Part shown: positions 16,755-26,160 of the stretch, piece by piece
Position numbering within the stretch: the stretch's first letter is position 1
Layout of the letters: each line of letters starts with the position of its first letter
Assembly: GCA_018241505.1 (NCBI GenBank)
Contig: JAFEDS010000013.1
Coordinates: 125,417-189,416, forward strand
Direction: 5' to 3'
From: Pseudomonadota bacterium
Lineage (GTDB): Bacteria > Pseudomonadota > Gammaproteobacteria > Steroidobacterales > Steroidobacteraceae
Length of the DNA: 64,000 bases
The notes under the pieces: generated by a model
What the model saw: the letters and a program-made list of their open reading frames with translations, nothing else
The model's database searches: none
What the model was told of the DNA's origin: nothing
Translations under genes and position numbers: made by a program

Positions 16755-19655
16755 ATGCGAGTGATCCTAGCTATCATTGGCGCAATCGCCGGTCTCAGTC
16801 TGGCGAGCAGCTCCCACGAGATGTTCGGCATCATCGTAGGGGCCCTCGCAGGCTTTGGTGCCGGCGAGCTTGGCGCATTGCGCGGTAAGCTGAAGGGGTT
16901 GGAGGAGGAGTTGGGCTCGTTGCGCAAAGCGATGGCGCAACAAGCCAGCCGCGAGCGGGAGTCGCGACCAACTGCGCCCGAAGGTGAGGGGCAACAGGCA
17001 CCGCGCCCGGCACAAACAACAACCAGTCAACCTACCGCGGGCACGTGGGAGCCTTACGGAGTCGACGCGACCGCCGCACCGCGCGCTGGCCCGCTAGTCG
17101 GACGCGCACCCACCCTGGCCCGCTCTGGCATCCCAAGCGCGCCCGCAGCGACGGCGCGCCCCTCGGTCACACCAAGCGGATCGACCGCCTCATCGACCCG
17201 CGGCGACGCCCCGGCGGACCCGACCAACGCCACTACCACGAGTGCTCCAACCGACGACGCACCCTCAACGTCGGCCGCTGCCCGAACCCGCCACATTGTC
17301 CAACCTCATCGCGAGGATTTCGTCGACGCAGCAGTCCGCGTTGTTCGCGAATACTTCACCGGCGGTAACACACTGGTTCGCGTCGGTGTCATCATCCTAT
17401 TCTTCGGGGTCGCGTTCCTGCTCCGCTACGCGGCGGAACACTCGCACGTCCCCATTGAGTTCCGCCTGTCAGGTGTAGCACTGGGCGGAATCGTCCTTCT
17501 CGTGTTGGGTTGGAGGCTGCGGACCAAGCGGGCAGGGTACGCGCTCGCCCTGCAGGGTGGCGCGGTTGGAATCCTCTACCTGACTATATTCGCCGGCCTG
17601 AAGATCTACTCCGTGCTTCCGGCCGGTGCGGCGTTTGCACTGCTCGTGGTCGTGGCCGCCTTCTCAGCGGCGCTGGCCATTCTGCAGAACTCGCAGTCGT
17701 TTGCCTTCCTTGCGGTCAGCGGCGGGTTCCTCGCGCCCATTCTCGCCTCGACCGGGAAGGGCGACCACGTCATGCTCTTCAGTTACTACGCCATCCTGAA
17801 TGGCGGCATTCTGGCCATTGCCTGGTTCAAGGCCTGGCGGCCTCTGAATGTGCTGGGATTCCTGTTCACATTCGTGATTGGCACGGCCTGGGGCGTTCTC
17901 AGCTATCAACCGCAACTCTTTGCCACAACCGAGCCCTTCCTCGTCCTCTTCTTCCTCTTCTATGTAGCCATTGCAATCCTGTTCGCGTCCCGCCAGCCGC
18001 CGCAGTTGCGTGGGTATGTAGATGGAACACTCGTGTTCGGTACGCCCATCGTGGCCTTCGGCTTGCAGTCTGCAATGCTTCACGACAGGCGGTTCGTGCT
18101 TGCATTCAGCGCGCTTGCGGTTAGTGCGCTGTACCTCGCGCTAGCGACGCTGCTGCATCGAACCAGGCACGCCTCGTACCGCCTGTTGGTCGAGTCGTTC
18201 ATGGCTCTCGGTGTGTTGTTCCTCACGCTTGCGGTCCCGCTGGCCCTGGACGGACGTTGGAGCGCGGCCACCTGGGCGCTCGAGGGCGCTGCGCTGGTTT
18301 GGATCGGCTGCCGCCAGGATCGCCGGCTGCCGCGGGCGTTTGGTTCGCTCCTGCAGATTGCAGGGGGTGTCATTTTCCTGTTCGACATCCAGGCACCGCA
18401 GGGAGCTGTGCCGCTTCTCAACAGTGCTTTCCTGGGCGGCGCCATGGTCAGCGCGGCGTCGGTGTTCTCTGCCGGCATGCTCGAGCGCCATCGCGATCGG
18501 CTCGATCGAAGTGAGTATGCCCTGGCACCATTGCTGTACTTCTGGGGCGTGCTCTGGTGGTTGTTCACGGGCTCGATGGAAATCCACCGCCGCATTCCCC
18601 ACCGATTTGAAAACGCGGGCGGCCTGCTGCTGATGGCGCTGACAGCGTTGCTGTCGAGCGAGCTGGTACGGCGCGCCAGAATCAGTTTTGCGCGCTATTC
18701 AGCGCTCGCCTTGCTGCCGATGATGATTTTCTATGCATTGTTGGCCTCGGTGAGCGTTCAGCAGCCATTCGCGGATGGCGGCTGGTTGTCCTGGCCGGTT
18801 GCGTTCGCCGCATTCTACTTTGTATGTAAACGTCACGAGGGTGAGCCCGGATCGCCGCTCGCAAATGCGTTGCATGTGGGTTCGCTGTGGCTGCTGGCGG
18901 CACTCGCGAGTTGGCAGTTGTATTGGTGGATCGACCACGGTATCGCGGGCGGAAGCTCCTGGCCCACCATTGCCTGGGCGTTGGTTCCCGCAGTGATCCT
19001 GTTTGCCCTGCCGAAGCTGAAACGCTGGCCCTTTACCCCGCATCGCACGGCTTACAGAGGAATCGCGGCGCTCGGTCTGGCTTTCTACCTTGCGCTGTGG
19101 AGCGTCGGGACCAACGTGACACTTCCCGGCAACCCGTACCCGCTGCCGTTTGTGCCGCTTTTGAATCCCCTGGACCTGGCGGAATTCTTCGTGCTGCTGG
19201 TCCTGCTGCGCTACTGGCTGTTTCTGCGGTCGGCGCAACTGGCTGACTTCGTGCTGATTCCGCAGCGTCCGGTGTTCACGGGACTCGCTGTATTGGCGTT
19301 CGTCTGGCTGAATGCGGCTTTGCTGCGCTCCGTGCATCACCTGGCGGGTGTCCCCTTCGAAGTCCCGGCCCTGGTGCAATCCAACCTGGTCGAGACCGCA
19401 ATCTCGATCTTCTGGACGGTGATTGCCCTGACGACCATGCTCGTCGCGACCCGCAAGAGCGCCCGAGTAGTCTGGTTGACTGCCGCGGGCCTGCTGGGTG
19501 TGGTGATTGCCAAGTTGTTTCTCGTGGACCTGTCGCACGTAGGTACAGTCGAGCGGATCGTCTCGTTTGTCGGTGTCGGTGTATTGATGTTGGTCATTGG
19601 CTATTTTTCGCCGCTACCGCCTGCACTGGAGCAGGCGAATCGCGCAAGTACATGA
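16755..19655 (+). CDS. DUF2339 polytopic membrane protein
   Basis: 966 residues. A first helix (VILAIIGAIAGLSLA), a coiled segment (LKGLEEELGSLRKAM), a hydrophilic Ala/Pro/Thr-rich linker (about 65-190), then some 25 predicted membrane helices from about 200 to the end. This is the DUF2339 architecture; the function is unknown, with envelope or cell-surface roles proposed in general. Its stop overlaps the next start (ATGA at 19652-19655), so it is coupled to the DUF3999 gene, a frequent partner. The linker is locally rich in GC and repeats, but no frameshift is seen. Confidence 0.85.
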   Translation: MRVILAIIGAIAGLSLASSSHEMFGIIVGALAGFGAGELGALRGKLKGLEEELGSLRKAMAQQASRERESRPTAPEGEGQQAPRPAQTTTSQPTAGTWEPYGVDATAAPRAGPLVGRAPTLARSGIPSAPAATARPSVTPSGSTASSTRGDAPADPTNATTTSAPTDDAPSTSAAARTRHIVQPHREDFVDAAVRVVREYFTGGNTLVRVGVIILFFGVAFLLRYAAEHSHVPIEFRLSGVALGGIVLLVLGWRLRTKRAGYALALQGGAVGILYLTIFAGLKIYSVLPAGAAFALLVVVAAFSAALAILQNSQSFAFLAVSGGFLAPILASTGKGDHVMLFSYYAILNGGILAIAWFKAWRPLNVLGFLFTFVIGTAWGVLSYQPQLFATTEPFLVLFFLFYVAIAILFASRQPPQLRGYVDGTLVFGTPIVAFGLQSAMLHDRRFVLAFSALAVSALYLALATLLHRTRHASYRLLVESFMALGVLFLTLAVPLALDGRWSAATWALEGAALVWIGCRQDRRLPRAFGSLLQIAGGVIFLFDIQAPQGAVPLLNSAFLGGAMVSAASVFSAGMLERHRDRLDRSEYALAPLLYFWGVLWWLFTGSMEIHRRIPHRFENAGGLLLMALTALLSSELVRRARISFARYSALALLPMMIFYALLASVSVQQPFADGGWLSWPVAFAAFYFVCKRHEGEPGSPLANALHVGSLWLLAALASWQLYWWIDHGIAGGSSWPTIAWALVPAVILFALPKLKRWPFTPHRTAYRGIAALGLAFYLALWSVGTNVTLPGNPYPLPFVPLLNPLDLAEFFVLLVLLRYWLFLRSAQLADFVLIPQRPVFTGLAVLAFVWLNAALLRSVHHLAGVPFEVPALVQSNLVETAISIFWTVIALTTMLVATRKSARVVWLTAAGLLGVVIAKLFLVDLSHVGTVERIVSFVGVGVLMLVIGYFSPLPPALEQANRAST

Positions 19656-20983
19656 AAGTATTCCTCGCGCTGGTCGCGGCCACTGCGACACTGTCCACTC
19701 CAAAGGACTTCGCCTACCGCATGCAGGTGACAGGCACCGCGGAGGCGTCCGCCTATCGCGTCACGGTGCCGTTGGCCGTCTATCAGAAGGTTGTGCATCC
19801 GGACCTGGCCGATGTGCGTGTCTTCAATGGGAACGCGGAGCAGGTGCCGTTTGCGATTGGAAGACCGGTCGCGGGAACCGTTGCAAACGCTGCTGTCGCG
19901 CTCTCGATCTTTCCGCTGAAGGACGATTCCGTTGCGACACTCGATGCTTTGCGGGTCACGATCGAATCCGGCAAGGGCGCCGTCAACGTACAGACTACGA
20001 GTGGTCGAGCTGCCCAGGGCGGCCGCATCAACAGTTATCTGGTTGACGGCCGGGCTGTGGATGTACTGGTTGCCGCGCTTCACCTGGAGTGGCCGCAGGA
20101 TGCTGCCGATTTCGCGGGCCGGATCAGAGTCGAGGCCAGCGATAGTTTGAGTGATTGGCAGGTGGTGGCGCGCGCGGCGCCGATCGCCAACCTGCATTCG
20201 AGCGCCGACCGGCTCGTGGAGCAGCGCGTCGAGTTTGCGCCTGTCAAAGCCAAATTCTGGCGGCTGTCCTGGGTAGGGCAGGCAGCGCCGTTTGCATTGA
20301 CAGCCATTCTCGGCGAGCCGGCAAAACGCAGTGTCGATGCACTCCACGCCAGCATGACCGTGCCAGCCGCGCCCGCGAAAGGCTCGTCCGCGAAGGTGAC
20401 GCCCGGCGAGTTCGAATTCGATCTGGGCGCAACGCCGCCGGTCGATCGCGTCAACCTGGAGTTGCCCGAGATCAACACAGTGGTTGACGTTGAACTACTG
20501 TCGCGCGGGCGTCCGCAGGACACGTGGCACACCGTCAGGCGCAGCGGTTTTTATCGCTTGAAAGGCGACGGCGTAGAGCTCCGAAATGGCCCGGTGTCTG
20601 TCAGTCCGACGACCGACCGCTACTGGCTGGTACACACAGATCCCAGGCAGGGTGGGCTCGGCACTGCCGCACCGCGCCTGGTGGTTGAGTGGATCCCGCA
20701 CGAAGTGGTGTTCGTAGCGCGTGGCGCCGGTCCTTTCTATCTCGCGTATGGCAGCAGTGCTGCCCGGTCGGCCGCGGCCTCGCTCAGCCTGCTTCCTAAA
20801 AACCTTGCAATTGCTCCAGCATCGTTGTCGAGCTCGGAGCTCTCCGGTGGGGAGTCCCTCCTGCAGCCGGTTGCCGCGCCCTTTCCCTGGAGAACACCTT
20901 TGTTGTGGGCGGTGTTGATCGCTGGGGCAGGGTTGTTGGCCTGGATGGCGTTGCGCCTGTCGAAGGACCTGTCGCCGAAGTAG
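19652..20983 (+). CDS. DUF3999 family exported protein
   Basis: 443 residues. The N-terminus is short and weakly hydrophobic (MKVFLALVAATATL), followed by a beta-rich extracytoplasmic region with DFAYRMQVTG and a C-terminal membrane helix (LLWAVLIAGAGLLAWMALRLS) with a short basic cytoplasmic end. This single-anchor layout fits DUF3999. Coupled to DUF2339 by ATGA overlap; the pair probably forms one membrane complex. The gene ends 3 bases before the convergent phospholipase-like gene. Confidence 0.82.
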   Translation: MKVFLALVAATATLSTPKDFAYRMQVTGTAEASAYRVTVPLAVYQKVVHPDLADVRVFNGNAEQVPFAIGRPVAGTVANAAVALSIFPLKDDSVATLDALRVTIESGKGAVNVQTTSGRAAQGGRINSYLVDGRAVDVLVAALHLEWPQDAADFAGRIRVEASDSLSDWQVVARAAPIANLHSSADRLVEQRVEFAPVKAKFWRLSWVGQAAPFALTAILGEPAKRSVDALHASMTVPAAPAKGSSAKVTPGEFEFDLGATPPVDRVNLELPEINTVVDVELLSRGRPQDTWHTVRRSGFYRLKGDGVELRNGPVSVSPTTDRYWLVHTDPRQGGLGTAAPRLVVEWIPHEVVFVARGAGPFYLAYGSSAARSAAASLSLLPKNLAIAPASLSSSELSGGESLLQPVAAPFPWRTPLLWAVLIAGAGLLAWMALRLSKDLSPK

Positions 20984-20986
20984 CGG

Positions 20987-22351
20987 CTACAACAGCTTTT
21001 CCCACAGTCGCCAGAACTGCTCGCGCATCTTGGTGAGGATGGATCGCCTGCGCCAGCTCTGCAGGTCGATGGCCTGTGCGTGCTGCAGATCGGACTCGAA
21101 CAGTTCCGCGAGCTGCTCGCCGGTGTTCTTTCCAAGGACGATCGCATCCACTTCGTCATTGAACAGCACGCTGCGGTAATCGAAGTTCGACGAGCCCGTC
21201 ATGGACCACACGCCATCGACGACCATGGTCTTGGAGTGCAGAATTCCGTCATTGCGCTCGTAAACCTTCACGCCTGATCGAAGCAACGCCTCGTAATGCG
21301 AATGTTGCACGTGGATTGCCGGCGACGAGTCACTGTGGGACGGCAACAGGAGCCGTACATCCACGCCGCGGCGGGCCGCGCGAATCAGGTCCTCCTTTTC
21401 GCGGTGAGTGGGCGCAAAGTAGGCCTGTGTCATCCATATGTTTTTTTCCGCGTTGCGGATGGCTGACAGGACAGTTACGTAGTAGCGCGACTTCAGACGT
21501 CGGGGTGCGCTGCCGATGATCCTGACAACTTCGCTGCCATCCGCCGTTGGGGCGGCTGCATCGGCGGCCGTCGTCGCGGGTCCTCCTTGTTCGCGCCAGT
21601 GCTCGTGAAACAACTTCTCCAGTTGCACCACCACCGGCCCTGAGATCTCCAGGTCGGTGTCGTGCCAGACATCCTGCGGGTTGGCAATGACCGAGGCACC
21701 CGGCGCGCTCTGGTAGGTTGAGCTCAGGTTGACGCCGCCCACAATCACGATCGAGCCGTCGGCAATGAGCATCTTGCGATGGTCGCGATCGTTCAGTGAG
21801 AAATGCCCGCCCGAGCGCAGTGGGTTGGGTGGATTGAACTGGACCACCTGTATGCCGCCTGACTGGAGTTTCGCAAAGAAGTCCTGGGGTGTTGCCAGCG
21901 AGCCGATGCCGTCATAAATGATCTGGATCTGCACACCTTCCCGGGCCTTGGCGAGCAGCACATCGGCGAGCTGTTCGCCGTTACAGCTCACATCCTCGAA
22001 AATGTAGTATTCCAGGTACAGGTAGTGTTTGGCGCCGTGGATCGCGGCAAACATGGCGGGAAACGTCTGCTCGCCGTCGCGCAGGATCCTGACTGTATTG
22101 CCGGCGTACAACGGGCTTTCCGCAACCGCCTGTTCAACGGCCAGGTGGCGCTCCAGTGCGCCCGCATCGGGTGCCTGGGCCGCGAGCCGGCTCAAAACAG
22201 CCTTCGACTGCTTCTTCGACAGCGGCCCGCGCGCACCCATGATCTCGATCTCGGACGCCGAATGCGTGCTGACCAGCTTCTCGTCGAATACCGGCGCTTC
22301 CACGCAGCCAACGAGCATGAAACATCCGATGAGCACCAATGCTCTGATCAT
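20987..22351 (-). CDS. phospholipase D / cardiolipin synthase-like lipoprotein
   Basis: 454 residues. Lipobox LVGC puts the modified cysteine at 16. Two HKD catalytic motifs are intact: DHRKMLIADG in the first half and LHSKTMVVDG in the second, each followed by the usual GG(V)N or GSSNFDYRS. This is the PLD-type phosphatidyltransferase family (ClsC-like). A lipoprotein anchor is unusual for the classical inner-membrane ClsA form and suggests a periplasmic-face enzyme. It is divergent from the ROK regulator, with an AT-rich gap between. Product could be cardiolipin synthase or a phospholipase. Confidence 0.84.
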   Translation of the reverse strand: MIRALVLIGCFMLVGCVEAPVFDEKLVSTHSASEIEIMGARGPLSKKQSKAVLSRLAAQAPDAGALERHLAVEQAVAESPLYAGNTVRILRDGEQTFPAMFAAIHGAKHYLYLEYYIFEDVSCNGEQLADVLLAKAREGVQIQIIYDGIGSLATPQDFFAKLQSGGIQVVQFNPPNPLRSGGHFSLNDRDHRKMLIADGSIVIVGGVNLSSTYQSAPGASVIANPQDVWHDTDLEISGPVVVQLEKLFHEHWREQGGPATTAADAAAPTADGSEVVRIIGSAPRRLKSRYYVTVLSAIRNAEKNIWMTQAYFAPTHREKEDLIRAARRGVDVRLLLPSHSDSSPAIHVQHSHYEALLRSGVKVYERNDGILHSKTMVVDGVWSMTGSSNFDYRSVLFNDEVDAIVLGKNTGEQLAELFESDLQHAQAIDLQSWRRRSILTKMREQFWRLWEKLL

Positions 22352-22374
22352 GGGCGTTCCCCCGCCGCGGAATA

Positions 22375-22402
22375 AAGAAAGTATATATAATTAATCGTTG
22401 AC
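22375..22402. promoter_or_regulatory. AT-rich divergent promoter region
   Basis: A conspicuously AT-rich run (GTATATATAATTAATCG) sits between the phospholipase-like gene and the ROK gene in otherwise GC-rich DNA. On the minus strand TATACT is a good -10 but no convincing -35 is seen. Confidence 0.35.
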
Positions 22403-23680
22403 ATGCCGCAGGCGGCGGCGCAAGGTTCCACAGCCCCTACCGCAAAGAATATGGCTGACACTCACCCAAGCGACGGCTCTCCGGAAGAGGGGCGCGATGC
22501 CGGCATGACCCTTTCGGGTACGAACCTCGAGCGTGCCGGCGATCACAATCAGCGCGTCACTTTGCATGCGATCCGCGTGAATGGCCCGATTACGCGTAGC
22601 GACCTCGCCGATATCACGGGGCTCACGCCTCCCGCCATTGCCAATATCACCAAGCGCCTCCTGCAGGACAACCTGATCCGCGAAGCAGGCCGGGTACGCG
22701 GCGCCCGGGGACAGCCGCCGATCAAGCTGGTCATCAATCCGGATAGCTGGTTCTCGATCGGCGTCAACGTCGATCGCGACCACATTACACTCGTTGTGTT
22801 GGATTTCCAGGGGACGGTACGGGCCCGGTCGGCGCGGGAGATTGCGTTTGCGCTGCCGGCCACGGTCGCAACCTTTTTTCAGCGCTCCGTCGGACACCTG
22901 TTGGACAAGGCCGGCATCGGTGCCGCGCAACTGGTTGGCATCGGCGTCGCCTTTCCGGATGACATTCAGCGAGCGGCCTTGCCGGAGCAGCCGGAAGAAT
23001 ATTCGGCGTGGGGGTCCGTGGCGGTCGAGCAGCTCTTCAGCCAGTCGTTGCAAGTACCCGTGTACGTGGAGAACGATGCCGCGGCGGCGGCCATGGGCGA
23101 GATGCAGTTCGGGCGCGGTCACCAGTATCGGAGCTTCTTCTACATCCTGATCACGGCCGCTCTGGGTGGCGGGCTGGTGATTGACGGCAACTATTTCCGG
23201 GGCGCCAACGGCCGAAGCGCGGAACTGGGCTGGCTCCGCGGCCACGACGGCTTCTCCAGCACCCGCCAGCTCCAGAACATTGTGTCATTGTCGGCCTTGT
23301 ACAGCCGGCTCGCGCGGCGCGGCTACCGGGTTTCATCGCCGCGCGGCCTGACACGATTGGATGAAGGCGGGCGCCGGCTCGTCAGTGAATGGGTCGAGAT
23401 TTCAGTCGAGGCGTTGCTCGAGACGCTGCTGGCGATCAACTGTTTGATCAATCCGCAGGCCGTGTTGATAGGCGGACGCCTGCCCGCCAGTGTCATCGAG
23501 GATCTGGCGCGGCGGCTCAACGAACGTCTGCAGCCCTATGCGGCGACGATGCCGGCCATTGCGCCGGTCGAGAAGGCAGTGATGTCTGATGATGCGCCGG
23601 CGGTCGGCGCGGCCATCCTGCCGTTTACTCACAGGCTCCTGCCGACCCGGTCGGCATTGATGAAGGTTTCACAGGGGTAG
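22403..23680 (+). CDS. ROK family transcriptional regulator
   Basis: 425 residues. An N-terminal winged helix (about 50-110, NGPITRSDLADITGLTPPAI, then the wing) precedes a ROK sugar-kinase-like fold with ENDAAAAAMGEM, ALGGGLVIDG and GANGRSAELG. The usual ROK zinc motif (CxCGxxGC) after the HGD-like stretch is absent, and no cysteines take its place, so it is more likely a sugar-sensing repressor than an active kinase. It leads an operon with an MFS transporter 4 nt on and an epimerase. The first ATG is given; in-frame ATGs at 22451 and 22505 are equally possible. Confidence 0.85.
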   Translation: MPQAAAQGSTAPTAKNMADTHPSDGSPEEGRDAGMTLSGTNLERAGDHNQRVTLHAIRVNGPITRSDLADITGLTPPAIANITKRLLQDNLIREAGRVRGARGQPPIKLVINPDSWFSIGVNVDRDHITLVVLDFQGTVRARSAREIAFALPATVATFFQRSVGHLLDKAGIGAAQLVGIGVAFPDDIQRAALPEQPEEYSAWGSVAVEQLFSQSLQVPVYVENDAAAAAMGEMQFGRGHQYRSFFYILITAALGGGLVIDGNYFRGANGRSAELGWLRGHDGFSSTRQLQNIVSLSALYSRLARRGYRVSSPRGLTRLDEGGRRLVSEWVEISVEALLETLLAINCLINPQAVLIGGRLPASVIEDLARRLNERLQPYAATMPAIAPVEKAVMSDDAPAVGAAILPFTHRLLPTRSALMKVSQG

Positions 23681-23684
23681 GGAC

Positions 23685-24959
23685 TTGGAAGCGAAATCGA
23701 ACAACACACTTCGGCATGCATTCATCGCGGTCACCACGCTGTTTTTTGCGTGGGGATTCATCACGGCAATGATCGATCCGCTGATTCCGTCGGTGCGGGC
23801 AATCTTCAGTCTGAGCTACACGCAGTCGATGTTGACGCAATTTGCGTTCTTCATGTCGTACGGAATCGTGTCCCTGCCCGGAGCGGCCCTGGTGGCCCGC
23901 GCCGGCTACGGGCGTTCGATCCTGATCGCGCTGGTCGGAATGATTGTCGGTTGCCTGTTCATGCCGGTTGCGACCTACCTGCAGCGCTATGAGCTGGTGC
24001 TCCTGGCCCTGTTCGTCATCGGCTCGGGAATCACCGTGCTGCAGCTAGCCGCCAACCCGCTGGCCGCGGTGCTGGGTGCGCCGGAGCGCTCCCATTATCG
24101 ACTGACCCTGTCCCAGTCGTTCAACTCACTCGGCACGGTCATTTCGCCCTACCTGGGCTCGATGTTGCTCCTGCGCGGCGGCGTGTTTGCCAGCAATGGT
24201 GCGGCCGTGGACGAAGCGAGCCGGGCCGCCTCGTTGCATAACATCGATACCGGTTTCCTGTCGATCGCCGCCATGTTGGTGCTGCTCCTGGTGTTCATCT
24301 GGCGCTCGTCCGCGCGCTTGAACAGCTCGGCCCCGCCGCCGGCGCCGGCGCATGACTCGGTGCTGCATGCGCTGCAATCCCGTTGGGCACTCCTGGGCGC
24401 TGCCGCTATTTTTCTGTATGTCGGCGCCGAGGTGTCCATCGGCAGCACCCTGATCAATTTCCTGCACCAACCCGACATGCTGAATGTGTCGCTCGATCGT
24501 GCCGGCCAGATTACGGCCGTTTACTGGCTGGGGGCGATGATCGGGCGGTTTGTGGGTAGTGTGCTGTTGACCCGCATCCGCGCCACATTGCTTTTGACGA
24601 TGGCGGCTGCGATCGCCGCGATTCTGTGCCTGTGCGTCAACCAGGGCGCAGGGCTTGCCGCTGCGGTCTGCGCCCTGGCGGTCGGGCTGTGCAATTCGAT
24701 CATGTTCCCTACTATTTTCACGCTGACATTGGAGCGTAGCTCGGCATCCGCGGCAGGTACGTCGGGGTTGCTGTGCATGGCTATTATTGGCGGCGCAATC
24801 CTGCCCCAGCTTGCGGGACGGGTCGCGGATGCCGCAGGCTTGCATGCGGCCTACCTGGTTCCGATGGCGGCGTACATCGCGATCAGCGTTTTCGCCCTGA
24901 GCGCCGCGAAAGCCCGGGTCGTTGCCGGCGGCCAGCCGGCGGGCTCTGTGGCGCACTGA
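23685..24959 (+). CDS. MFS sugar transporter (FucP/GluP-like)
   Basis: 424 residues, about twelve membrane helices. The start of the protein (FIAVTTLFFAWGFITAMIDP) and the stretch around LQLAANPLAAVLGAPE with SQSFNSLGTVISPYLGS are typical of the L-fucose/glucose/galactose:H+ symporter branch of MFS. TTG 23685 follows a good AGGGG ribosome site inside the end of the ROK gene. Located between a ROK regulator and an AGE-family epimerase, it probably imports mannose, N-acyl-amino sugar or a related hexose. Confidence 0.86.
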   Translation: MEAKSNNTLRHAFIAVTTLFFAWGFITAMIDPLIPSVRAIFSLSYTQSMLTQFAFFMSYGIVSLPGAALVARAGYGRSILIALVGMIVGCLFMPVATYLQRYELVLLALFVIGSGITVLQLAANPLAAVLGAPERSHYRLTLSQSFNSLGTVISPYLGSMLLLRGGVFASNGAAVDEASRAASLHNIDTGFLSIAAMLVLLLVFIWRSSARLNSSAPPPAPAHDSVLHALQSRWALLGAAAIFLYVGAEVSIGSTLINFLHQPDMLNVSLDRAGQITAVYWLGAMIGRFVGSVLLTRIRATLLLTMAAAIAAILCLCVNQGAGLAAAVCALAVGLCNSIMFPTIFTLTLERSSASAAGTSGLLCMAIIGGAILPQLAGRVADAAGLHAAYLVPMAAYIAISVFALSAAKARVVAGGQPAGSVAH

Positions 24960-24978
24960 ATAGAAGATGGGGGAATTG

Positions 24979-26154
24979 ATGAAGATTGATGCAACCACTG
25001 ACGATGCGGCGCCCGTCGCGGCAGTGGAAGCTGCTGGTGCGAAGCTGACGAGTTGGCTCGTAAATGCGGCCTATCCAATATGGTCTTCCCGCGGAATCGA
25101 CGCCGTGCGCGGGGGCTTTCAGGAGAGACTGACGCTGGCAGGCGACCCTACCGACGATGCGCGCAGGGCGAGGGTGCAGCCGCGGCAGGTGTATGCCTTC
25201 GCTCGTGCACCGTCGCTGGGTTGGAAGGGGGATGCTACCGGCGCCGTCACACAAGGCATCAGCTTCTTTCTGACCCGTTATCGGCGTGCCGACGGTTTGT
25301 TCCGTACGCTCGTCACACCGGATGGAATGCCGATCGATGACCGGGTACTTCTCTATGACCAGGCATTCGCACTGCTGGCATTCGCGACAGCGAGTCCGCT
25401 GTTAGGCGGATCCTTCAACCTCGCGGGTGAGGGTGAGCAGTTGCGTCAGGCGCTGTACAAGCATTTGAAGCGGTCGAACGGCCCCGGATTTGAAACAGGG
25501 CTGCCGCACGGTCCGCCTTTGCTTTCAAACCCACACATGCATTTGTTGGAAGCGGCCCTGGCGTGGATTGACGTCGGCGGCGGCAGCGAGTGGGTTGCGT
25601 TGGCCGACGAGCTCGGCGAGCTTGCGATTTCGCACCTGATCGACCCAAAGACCGGCATGTTGCATGAGAGCTTCGACTACTCCTGGAAGGTGACCTCCAA
25701 TGCCGCCGGACGCCTGGTTGAGCCCGGACACCAGTTTGAATGGGCGTGGCTGCTCATGCGCTGGGGACAGCGCAGGGCGGATGTGCGGGAAGCAGCCTGT
25801 AGATTGATGGAAGTTGCTGAGGAGCACGGCATTCATGGTGGCGTGGCCATCTACGAGATCATGAATGACACTACGGTGCACGACGGCTCGGCGCGCCTAT
25901 GGGCGCAGACTGAACGGCTGCGCGCGGCTGCGCTCGCAGCTCGACTCTATGGCGACGCGAAGTACTGGCGGCGCACCGCGGACGCTGCCAACGGTTTATT
26001 GCGGTACTTCGACACTGAGGTCCCGGGATTGTGGTACGACCGGTTGTCACCCACGGGAGAGTTCAAGCGGGAGACCGTTACGGCCGGTAACCTCTACCAC
26101 ATTGTGGGCTCGATCTATGAGCTGGGGGCACTCGTTCGTTCGGTAGGGCAATAG
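24979..26154 (+). CDS. AGE family epimerase/isomerase
   Basis: About 391 residues of the N-acylglucosamine 2-epimerase fold (alpha/alpha barrel). Visible family features: AVRGGFQERL near the N-terminus, RQVYAFARAPSLGW, NPHMHLLEAALAW, EPGHQFEWAWLLMRW and the C-terminal TAGNLYHIVGSIYEL, which contribute the catalytic histidines. Candidate reactions are mannose-fructose isomerisation or N-acyl-amino-sugar epimerisation. ATG 24979 has a GGGGGA ribosome site; an upstream ATG at 24967 is possible. Third gene of the sugar operon. Confidence 0.84.
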   Translation: MKIDATTDDAAPVAAVEAAGAKLTSWLVNAAYPIWSSRGIDAVRGGFQERLTLAGDPTDDARRARVQPRQVYAFARAPSLGWKGDATGAVTQGISFFLTRYRRADGLFRTLVTPDGMPIDDRVLLYDQAFALLAFATASPLLGGSFNLAGEGEQLRQALYKHLKRSNGPGFETGLPHGPPLLSNPHMHLLEAALAWIDVGGGSEWVALADELGELAISHLIDPKTGMLHESFDYSWKVTSNAAGRLVEPGHQFEWAWLLMRWGQRRADVREAACRLMEVAEEHGIHGGVAIYEIMNDTTVHDGSARLWAQTERLRAAALAARLYGDAKYWRRTADAANGLLRYFDTEVPGLWYDRLSPTGEFKRETVTAGNLYHIVGSIYELGALVRSVGQ

Positions 26155-26160
26155 GGCAGT

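Noticed and set aside
22398-22403. TTGACA as -35 box for the ROK gene
   Set aside because: It overlaps the start codon, and no -10 hexamer lies about 17 bp downstream in the GC-rich coding sequence.
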